NCBI GenBank assembly: GCA_014728955.1
Contig: WJKT01000103.1
Span: 1-14,022, forward strand
From: Candidatus Peregrinibacteria bacterium
GTDB lineage: Bacteria > Patescibacteriota > Gracilibacteria > UBA1369 > PNNO01
DNA length: 14,022 nucleotides
Direction of reading: 5' to 3'
Shown: positions 6,809 through 11,846 of the stretch, piece by piece
How the letters are laid out: each line of letters opens with the position of its first letter
Position numbering within the stretch: position 1 is the first letter of the stretch
Program-made: the position numbers and the translations under genes
Notes under the pieces: generated by a model
What the model was told of the DNA's origin: nothing
The model's input: only the letters and a program-made list of their open reading frames with translations
Database searches by the model: none

Positions 6809-7239
6809 TTAGTCAGGTCCATCATAATTTTAAAATCTTTTTCTTCTTGATGTTCATAGCCGAGAATATGTAAAACGCCGTGAACAAAAAGAAAACGGAC
6901 TTCGGTAAGGGGGTCGTGCCCTGCTTGTTTAGCTTGTTTTTTTGCTGTTGGCAGAGAAATGAAAATTTCACCCGCAACGTTATTTCCCGGGAAATCATTC
7001 TGCTCCAGATATCCAAGCGAAATAACGTCGGTGGTTTTATTTTTACCGCGATGTTGTTTGTTTATTGTTTGCATAATTTCGTCATCCACCAGGGTGCACG
7101 AGATCAAATACTTTTTTCTTTTGTCTATAGTATCGGGTAATAATGTTTTGTAATCGGTATTGATGATATCGAGTAATTCGATGAAAACCGTTTCATCGAT
7201 CGGCTCCTTGGTTTCATTATAAAATTCAAGATTAAACAT
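6787..7239 (-). CDS. ybeY: endoribonuclease YbeY (rRNA maturation factor)
   Basis: YbeY is a zinc-dependent endoribonuclease involved in 16S rRNA 3'-end maturation and ribosome quality control. The 150-residue protein carries the signature HGVLHILGYEH (residues 120-130), the H-x3-H-x5-H metal site (His120, His124, His130), with FLFVHG before it. It also has the conserved NKQHRGKNKTTDVISLGY (60-77), equivalent to the N..R....TDVLSF block, and AGEIFIS (89-95). The start is ATG at 7237-7239. The frame stays open another 75 codons upstream, but that stretch is antisense-like noise over the methyltransferase gene and is not part of YbeY. The ATG overlaps the upstream methyltransferase stop by 8 bp (ATGTTTAA), which suggests translational coupling. 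The 3' end overlaps the decarboxylase gene by 22 bp, tail to tail. Confidence 0.95.
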   Translation of the reverse strand: MFNLEFYNETKEPIDETVFIELLDIINTDYKTLLPDTIDKRKKYLISCTLVDDEIMQTINKQHRGKNKTTDVISLGYLEQNDFPGNNVAGEIFISLPTAKKQAKQAGHDPLTEVRFLFVHGVLHILGYEHQEEKDFKIMMDLTNHILALK

Positions 7240-7774
7240 TGTTTTGATAGCAATTAAGAAGATGATAGGTTGCAATGCCGTAGGCGGTGGCAACATTAAG
7301 AGAGTTTGCTCTGCCGAGCATCGGTAGCGAGATAGAGACATCGGCTTGTTTGATGACATCGTCCGAGACACCGTTGATTTCGTGTCCGACAACAAGTGCC
7401 AACGGAAACGAAAATGATGCCTGTGCATAATGCACGGGTGGATCGGCAAGTTCAAGTGCAACAATATGATATCCTTTTTCTTTCAATTCGCGCACGATAT
7501 CTGCAGCGCTTGATCGGTATTCCCACGGGACGATGTCACACGCGCCCAGCGAGGTTTTATGTATTTCACGGCGGGGCGGAATACCCGTCATGCCGCAGAG
7601 ATACATTTTTTCAATCATGGCGCCGTCTGACGTACGAAACATGGCCCCTACATTGTAGAGGCTTCGGATATTATCTAGAACAGTGACGATGGGTGTGCGG
7701 GGTAATTCCCGAATTTCTTCGACACTTTTCTTTGTTCGCACTATTTCTTCCGGGGTCAGTTTTCGTTGTTTCAT
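7232..7774 (-). CDS. SpoU/TrmH-family RNA 2'-O-methyltransferase
   Basis: This is a 180-residue stand-alone SPOUT methyltransferase that should transfer a methyl group from S-adenosylmethionine to a ribose 2'-OH in tRNA or rRNA. Motif 1 is NIRSLYNVGAMFRTSDG (35-51) with the N-x-GA-x-x-R core, motif 2 is LVVGHEINGVSDD (127-139), and motif 3 is ISLPMLGRANSLNVATAYGI (148-167), which forms part of the trefoil-knot cofactor site. There is no N-terminal substrate-binding domain of the RlmB type, so it resembles minimal TrmH/TrmL-like enzymes; the exact target nucleotide cannot be read from sequence. It is first in an operon with ybeY, another RNA-processing gene, which overlaps it by 8 bp. The start is ATG at 7772-7774; a consensus-like promoter lies immediately upstream with no room for a Shine-Dalgarno leader. 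Confidence 0.93.
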   Translation of the reverse strand: MKQRKLTPEEIVRTKKSVEEIRELPRTPIVTVLDNIRSLYNVGAMFRTSDGAMIEKMYLCGMTGIPPRREIHKTSLGACDIVPWEYRSSAADIVRELKEKGYHIVALELADPPVHYAQASFSFPLALVVGHEINGVSDDVIKQADVSISLPMLGRANSLNVATAYGIATYHLLNCYQNNV

Positions 7775-7780
7775 GAGGGT

Positions 7781-7809
7781 ATCATACTATCACTTGCCAA
7801 AACTTGCAA
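7781..7809 (-). promoter_or_regulatory. promoter of the methyltransferase-ybeY operon, leaderless arrangement
   Basis: On the minus strand TTGCAA (7804-7809) is followed after 17 bp by TATGAT (7781-7786). The -10 ends exactly 6 nt before the ATG at 7772-7774, and no Shine-Dalgarno is present. The -35 overlaps the direct repeats that also cover the -35 of the divergent HTH gene. Confidence 0.65.
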
Positions 7810-7811
7810 AT
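7792..7811. repeat. two 10-bp direct repeats in a divergent promoter
   Basis: ACTTGCCAAA (7792-7801) is followed immediately by ACTTGCAAAT (7802-7811), identical at 8 of 10 positions and exactly one helical turn apart. They cover the -35 boxes of both divergent promoters. In-phase direct repeats are a typical binding layout for excisionase-like winged-helix proteins, and such a protein is encoded just downstream. This is a candidate operator only. Confidence 0.45.
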
Positions 7812-7822
7812 CTATGTATATT
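7794..7822 (+). promoter_or_regulatory. promoter of the membrane-anchored HTH gene
   Basis: TTGCCA (7794-7799) and TATATT (7817-7822) are separated by 17 bp. Predicted transcription start is near 7829, leaving a leader of about 28 nt before the ATG at 7857, with only a weak AAGAAAA as a possible ribosome site. Confidence 0.6.
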
Positions 7823-7835
7823 AATATCGACATAG
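7812..7835. repeat. inverted repeat over the -10 and start of the HTH gene
   Basis: CTATGT (7812-7817) and ACATAG (7830-7835) form a 6-bp inverted repeat with a 12-bp centre. The centre contains the perfect palindrome ATATTAATAT (7818-7827). It spans the -10 box and the likely transcription start, where a bound repressor would block initiation. Candidate operator; the binding protein is unknown. Confidence 0.4.
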
Positions 7836-7856
7836 CCACTATAACAAGAAAACAAT

Positions 7857-8393
7857 ATGTCAACTAAAGGCAAAGCACCCTTTACAGTAAGCCGAAAAGA
7901 AGCCGCGAAGAAATTGAAAGTGTCGACACGTACACTAGACAGATATATTAAAAGTAAAAAGCTTTCGAGCAAGAATATTGCCGGTAGAATTTTTTTGAAT
8001 GTTGATGAGTTGACAAAGTTTGCAAAGAAAAAACGTCGACATCGTAACGTAAGAAAAAAATCTTCGAAAAACAAAACGGTGGCGACACATGAGGTGCCTG
8101 ATGTGTTCATTGAATCCGATGTTGATTTTGTCGGCAAAGTTGAAAATCGAATCTACAAAAATTTATATGATGAAGTGCAACGTGACCTCAAAGGGTTTCA
8201 GCAAAGACTGGAAGGCGCAAATTATCGTGTGGGTCAATTGGAGGCGCAACTCGAATCATCGGTTCCGCTTCGCGAGCATCAAAAATTATTGGTTGGTCAT
8301 AAAAAAGAACGATATAACAAACGAATAGTATATGTTTTGTTGGCTATTGTTCTTGGACTACAACCGCTATGGCTGCTTTTAGTGTATCTTTAA
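7857..8393 (+). CDS. tail-anchored helix-turn-helix DNA-binding protein
   Basis: This 178-residue protein combines a DNA-binding head with a membrane anchor. Residues 9-57 fit the excisionase/MerR-like HTH_17 fold: FTVSRKEAAKKLKVSTRTLD (9-28) forms the helix-turn-helix and RYIKSKKL...GRIFLNVDELTKF the wing and following helix. A very basic stretch follows (KKKRRHRNVRKKSSKNK, 57-73), then an acidic linker, a predicted coiled coil at about 95-150 (VQRDLKGFQQRLEG...GQLEAQLESS), and a hydrophobic C-terminal segment at 157-178 (IVYVLLAIVLGLQPLWLLLV) that would leave the N-terminus in the cytoplasm. The layout suggests a membrane-tethered transcription factor or chromosome tether. I know of no named family with this exact arrangement and assign no target. 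The gene stands alone with its own promoter and ends with a 4-bp tail-to-tail overlap with the DUF881 operon. Confidence 0.85.
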   Translation: MSTKGKAPFTVSRKEAAKKLKVSTRTLDRYIKSKKLSSKNIAGRIFLNVDELTKFAKKKRRHRNVRKKSSKNKTVATHEVPDVFIESDVDFVGKVENRIYKNLYDEVQRDLKGFQQRLEGANYRVGQLEAQLESSVPLREHQKLLVGHKKERYNKRIVYVLLAIVLGLQPLWLLLVYL

Positions 8394-9046
8394 ACCTGTT
8401 TCATATCGATTCGGTCTTTTTCGGTGAGCGAATATGAGAATTCTTCCAGGGTCGCTTCCATTCTTTGTAGTATACCAAAAGGACTTTCCAAAACCTGCCT
8501 GAGCGACTCTTTATCGCCGACTGCGTGAATGGTATAGGGTGTTTGCAAGATGACGCCGTTGATCATAATTTGGCCGTTTGGCAGTTCGTCAAAACCGATG
8601 GTTGTGTCGGTTAGACGTATATTATTAATACTGATAGCCTCCGCTCCGGAAGCAAACAGCTCATTGGTTATATCGGTAAACCACAAGGCATTGAGTTCAT
8701 TATCTATAACTAATTCTATTCCGGGTCCCCAAATATCGGTCTCGCCGGCGATAATTTCATTTTTTTTGATATCGTTTGCGATGGTTTGAAACGATTGAGC
8801 TTGATTATTCAAATCTTCCAGCTGTGTTTCTAAAAGAGCGATTTCTTCATTCAATTCATCATTGGTTGTTTTTAAAATTTGAATGCGACGAAAAATATTT
8901 TCCGTACTGTCACGGCCGACGGTCGATACGTAATCGGTAAAGTATTTTGCTTGTGTCATTACCAAAAAACCAAGCACGAGCCCTGTTATGAGCAGCAACA
9001 GCGTGCGACTTATAGGTTGTTCTTTTTTTCTATGCAGTAGATTCAT
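8390..9046 (-). CDS. DUF881 membrane-anchored protein, second of tandem pair
   Basis: This 218-residue protein belongs to the DUF881 family (Bacillus YlxW/YlxX type). A basic N-terminus (HRKKEQ) precedes a single membrane segment at about 15-32 (TLLLLITGLVLGFLVMTQ), then a coiled coil at about 48-95 (LNEEIALLETQLEDLNNQAQ), and the extracytoplasmic DUF881 domain at about 100-215. Family-typical stretches are SGAEAISINNIRLTDTTIG (133-151) and MINGVILQTPYTIHAVGD (161-178). DUF881 genes often lie in or near division and cell-wall clusters; the function is undetermined, and an envelope structural or regulatory role is inferred. Its ATG lies 17 bp inside the end of the upstream paralogue, so translation is probably coupled. 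It ends with a 4-bp overlap with the HTH gene on the opposite strand. Confidence 0.9.
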   Translation of the reverse strand: MNLLHRKKEQPISRTLLLLITGLVLGFLVMTQAKYFTDYVSTVGRDSTENIFRRIQILKTTNDELNEEIALLETQLEDLNNQAQSFQTIANDIKKNEIIAGETDIWGPGIELVIDNELNALWFTDITNELFASGAEAISINNIRLTDTTIGFDELPNGQIMINGVILQTPYTIHAVGDKESLRQVLESPFGILQRMEATLEEFSYSLTEKDRIDMKQV

Positions 9047-9758
9047 CAGCTCGTTGGATATATTTTAAGCGAAATTGACCGTTATAAATTGGCAAAATAA
9101 CATGTGGTGCTTGTTTTACGGAAAAAACAATGCCATATTCATTAACACGTTGTTTTAAATCTTGGAGAACGGCTTGATCAGCCATACGTATAAGAAACGA
9201 TTCATAATCGCCAACAACTGAAATGGTAAATGGTGGAGCCAGGTGAGAGTTGTTAACCAATACCGTGTTGCCGACTGACGTGATTGATGATGTTGCAATA
9301 ATACGTTGATCGTTAATGGCTATGCCTTCAACGTTATTGGCTCTTAATAAGTTAACGATATCTCTGATATCGGCCGCATAAACAATGCCGGCTTCTTCGC
9401 CTTCTATAGTTTCTCTATCGATGCTTGGACTATCATCAAGTGCTATATAAAATCCTTCACCTTTCAGTTCGGTTAATCCGATTTCTTCCTTCAGTTCATT
9501 GAGTCTGTCCAAATTGGTTGTTTGACTGGTAATGTTGTTATCTTCCAGCGTTGCATCAATCTTTTCACGCAGCGAAACGATCCTGCTTTTTAATTGTGTT
9601 TCATCGTTAATGTACCCCTGAACAAGCTCTTTTTGCGCTTCCAGTTGGTCGAGGGGGTAAGAGCTGCTTATTGGGGTGCTTGTTCTGAATTGTGCCATAA
9701 CCAAAAGTCCTACCAGTATTCCCGCGAAGATCGATATGACTTTTAACGATGTGCTCAT
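9030..9758 (-). CDS. DUF881 membrane-anchored protein, first of tandem pair
   Basis: This 242-residue paralogue of the following gene has the same plan: a short cytoplasmic N-terminus, a membrane segment at about 5-24 (LKVISIFAGILVGLLVMAQF), a coiled coil at about 36-95 (LDQLEAQKELVQGYINDETQ...LNELKEEIG), and a DUF881 domain at about 98-220. The core reads NVEGIAINDQRIIATSSITS (142-161), VLVNNSHLAPPFTISVVGD (166-184), where AINDQR corresponds to the family's AISINGQR pattern. Its C-terminus (PIYNGQFRLKYIQRADES) extends beyond the usual domain and is not shared with the second copy. The start is ATG at 9756-9758 with no clear Shine-Dalgarno; a good promoter lies about 24 bp upstream. It diverges from murI, so both flanks point to cell-envelope work. 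Confidence 0.9.
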   Translation of the reverse strand: MSTSLKVISIFAGILVGLLVMAQFRTSTPISSSYPLDQLEAQKELVQGYINDETQLKSRIVSLREKIDATLEDNNITSQTTNLDRLNELKEEIGLTELKGEGFYIALDDSPSIDRETIEGEEAGIVYAADIRDIVNLLRANNVEGIAINDQRIIATSSITSVGNTVLVNNSHLAPPFTISVVGDYESFLIRMADQAVLQDLKQRVNEYGIVFSVKQAPHVILPIYNGQFRLKYIQRADESTA

Positions 9759-9781
9759 GCGCAGATGATTATGCAGTCCTC

Positions 9782-9810
9782 AGTATACTAAATGCGGTTA
9801 TAATTGTCTA
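9782..9810 (-). promoter_or_regulatory. promoter of the DUF881 operon
   Basis: On the minus strand TAGACA (9805-9810) and TATACT (9782-9787) are spaced by 17 bp, each matching consensus at 5 of 6 positions. Predicted transcription start is near 9775, with a short leader of about 17 nt. Confidence 0.7.
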
Positions 9811-9840
9811 TTGTCTTGTATAGGCAAAAACCGTTAGAGT
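9799..9840 (+). promoter_or_regulatory. possible murI promoter region
   Basis: Two alternatives are visible on the plus strand: a perfect TATAAT at 9799-9804 without a matching -35, and TTGTCT (9811-9816) with TAGAGT (9835-9840) at 18-bp spacing. Neither is decisive, and no Shine-Dalgarno precedes the murI ATG. Confidence 0.3.
9803..9816. repeat. tandem heptamer at the murI/DUF881 divergent promoter
   Basis: ATTGTCT is repeated twice without a gap (9803-9809 and 9810-9816), overlapping the -35 of the DUF881 promoter. It could be a protein site or simply a chance duplication. Confidence 0.35.
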
Positions 9841-9861
9841 AGTAGCGAATAACCAGCATGT

Positions 9862-10674
9862 ATGATTGGACTGTTCGACTCCGGTTACGGAGGACTTACC
9901 GTATTAAAACCTATTATAGATATTCTTCCCGAGTACGATTACGTATATGTGGGAGATAATGCACGTACGCCATACGGAACCCGTTCTCAGGAAACAGTGC
10001 TTCACTATAGCAGGCAAGCGGTCGATTACCTTTTTGATCAGGGATGTACGATGATTATTACCGCATGCAATACGGTATCTGCGTTGGCTCTCAGGACGCT
10101 GCAGCAGGAATATCTGCGTGATAAACAGGTGACGGATAAAAAAATATTGGGGGTTATTAGACCGGTTGTTGAATATGCGGCAAAGCATACAAAAACAAAA
10201 CGTATTGGTGTAGTGGGAACTACAGGAACCATTGCGTCACGGGCGTACGAAATTGAGTTACAAAAAATCGATTCATCTATACAACCATATTCACATCCGT
10301 GTCCGCTTCTTGTGCCGCTTATTGAAGAAGGATGGCATCATAAACCCGAAGCGCGAATGATACTTAAAAAATATCTCCGGCCGCTTAAATCCGCCAATCC
10401 CGATATGCTTATTTTAGGGTGTACGCATTACCCACTCATGTATAGAGATTTTAAACGTTATATGGGTAGCCGTGTACACGTTTTGCATACGGGGAACATT
10501 GTTGCTGAAAGTCTGCGTGATTATCTGGAGCGTCATCCGGAAATTGAAAAAAAACTGACTCGTGACGGTACACGTCGTTATATTACAACCGATTGTCCGG
10601 ATGCCTTCAAGAAATTTGGTAATGCGGAGCTTTCCCTATCAATTGATACGGTTAAAACCGATGCGATATGGTAA
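9862..10674 (+). CDS. murI: glutamate racemase
   Basis: MurI interconverts L- and D-glutamate without a cofactor, supplying D-Glu for peptidoglycan. The 270-residue length is typical. Both catalytic cysteines are present: Cys69 in ITACNTVSA (66-74) and Cys187 in LILGCTHYPL (183-192), with His189 beside the second. The N-terminal LFDSGYGGLTVL (4-15) and YVGDNARTPYG (29-39) are canonical. GVVGTTGTIAS (116-126) matches the conserved GVLAT...T block. The start is ATG at 9862-9864 (MIGLFDSGYGG); the ATG at 9858 is in another frame. The stop overlaps the start of the next gene by 7 bp (ATGGTAA), so the two should be co-translated. Its presence implies that the organism makes at least part of its own peptidoglycan precursors. 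Confidence 0.97.
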   Translation: MIGLFDSGYGGLTVLKPIIDILPEYDYVYVGDNARTPYGTRSQETVLHYSRQAVDYLFDQGCTMIITACNTVSALALRTLQQEYLRDKQVTDKKILGVIRPVVEYAAKHTKTKRIGVVGTTGTIASRAYEIELQKIDSSIQPYSHPCPLLVPLIEEGWHHKPEARMILKKYLRPLKSANPDMLILGCTHYPLMYRDFKRYMGSRVHVLHTGNIVAESLRDYLERHPEIEKKLTRDGTRRYITTDCPDAFKKFGNAELSLSIDTVKTDAIW

Positions 10675-11837
10675 AAAATAAAGCACTAAAAATAGCGATT
10701 ATCGGGTACATCCTTATTATCGTTTCCTTTTTTGTTGATGCGGTGTGCGCGGACATACTGCGTGATATGCATAGCGAATTGCTTACATCTTTCATGTATT
10801 TTGTCACTGATTTCGGAGTTATTTTTCTCTTTGCCATAATCGGTATGCGGGCGCTTATCCAAAAGAAATATCGTTTTATGTTATTTATGGCGATCAGCGT
10901 TGTGGTAGCGCTTGAAGCTGCCTTTTTATTGAAATTGTTGTTTCAGGTTCCTCGTCCCTACGTGCTTGCCTATACGCAACCACTTTTTCATGCATCGGGC
11001 TATGCCTTCCCGAGTATTCATACTGCGGTTTTGTGTTCTCTTCTCCCGTTTCAGCGTTATTTGTTTGGAAAAAAAACGCTGCCATTGATGTATCTTTTTA
11101 TCGCGGTGATTATTTTTAGTCGAATATATTTAGGAGTACACAGTGTAAGCGATATTGTTGCCGGTATAACTGTGGGGCTGGTAACAACATATTCGGTGCT
11201 TTTTATAGAAAAAGATTACCGTTTAATTGAATGGTTTCATGCTCATATAACGGATAAATTTGAATTACGCAGACAGGTTGCTCATTTATGTATTGGTGGA
11301 GCGATTGTCGTGTTATTGAAATTACAGCTACTTACCAGTTATATTTTGTTTGGGGTGACGATTGTCGGTGGCATTATGGTACTTATTGCTCGCAAGGTTC
11401 GTATACCTGTGTTCCATGATATGTTGGAATTTTTTGAACGTCCTCACCATATTGCCAGATTTCCGGGAAGAGGCTCCTTTTTCTTGGTGTTAGGGGCCGC
11501 ATTGGCAACGTTGATATTTGATCGCTATATAGCCATGGCCGCTATTATGATTATGGCTGTTGGAGATTCGGTGACCAATGTTGTGGGTAGACATTTTGGC
11601 AGTATACAAAATCCCTTTAATGCCAAAAAAAATATTGAAGGAACGGCATGGGCAATTGTCTGTTCAACATTGGCGGCACTGTTTTTTGTCCCATTTTTGC
11701 CGGCGCTTATCGCCAGTACGGTAAGCATGATGGTTGAATCGATCGATTTGGGAATAAAGCGCTTTGAAGTGGAAATTGACGACAACGTGGTTATTCCGCT
11801 TGTCGCGGGTGTCATAATGACTGCAATGATGGGGTGA
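10668..11837 (+). CDS. fusion: PAP2 lipid phosphatase + CTP-dependent polyprenol/diacylglycerol kinase-like domain
   Basis: This 389-residue polytopic membrane protein joins two opposed lipid enzymes. Residues 1-180 are a PAP2 phosphatase with all three motifs: K89-x6-R96-P97, PSIH at 115-118, and S151-R152-x5-H158-x3-D162. These match undecaprenyl-pyrophosphate or phosphatidate phosphatases. Residues 198-389 resemble the SEC59/DGK1/VTE5 family, which phosphorylates dolichol, phytol or diacylglycerol with CTP. Supporting blocks are ELRRQVAHLCIGG (199-211), PGRGSFFLVLG (266-276), VGDSVTNVVGRHFG (298-311), AKKNIEGTAWA (319-329), and E357 followed by DNVVIPLVAG (372-381). About a dozen membrane spans are likely. 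The overlap with murI points to the cell-wall lipid carrier as substrate, with one half dephosphorylating it and the other re-phosphorylating free undecaprenol. That is inference; diacylglycerol/phosphatidate is the alternative. Which face each active site occupies was not determined. Confidence 0.88.
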   Translation: MVKNKALKIAIIGYILIIVSFFVDAVCADILRDMHSELLTSFMYFVTDFGVIFLFAIIGMRALIQKKYRFMLFMAISVVVALEAAFLLKLLFQVPRPYVLAYTQPLFHASGYAFPSIHTAVLCSLLPFQRYLFGKKTLPLMYLFIAVIIFSRIYLGVHSVSDIVAGITVGLVTTYSVLFIEKDYRLIEWFHAHITDKFELRRQVAHLCIGGAIVVLLKLQLLTSYILFGVTIVGGIMVLIARKVRIPVFHDMLEFFERPHHIARFPGRGSFFLVLGAALATLIFDRYIAMAAIMIMAVGDSVTNVVGRHFGSIQNPFNAKKNIEGTAWAIVCSTLAALFFVPFLPALIASTVSMMVESIDLGIKRFEVEIDDNVVIPLVAGVIMTAMMG

Positions 11838-11846
11838 TATAAAAGC

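Noticed and set aside
7240..7464. 75-codon N-terminal extension of YbeY
   Set aside because: The frame stays open upstream of the ybeY ATG, but it lies entirely within the methyltransferase gene in another frame, is unlike any YbeY N-terminus, and the 150-residue form starting at 7239 is full length.
7857..8393. Phage or integrative-element excisionase
   Set aside because: The head resembles Xis/MerR-type HTH domains, but there is no integrase, attachment repeat or other mobile gene nearby, and the C-terminal membrane anchor does not fit an excisionase.
11838..11846. Bidirectional terminator between the PAP2-kinase gene and guaA
   Set aside because: Only 9 bp separate the convergent stops and no GC-rich hairpin with a T run is visible in or around them.
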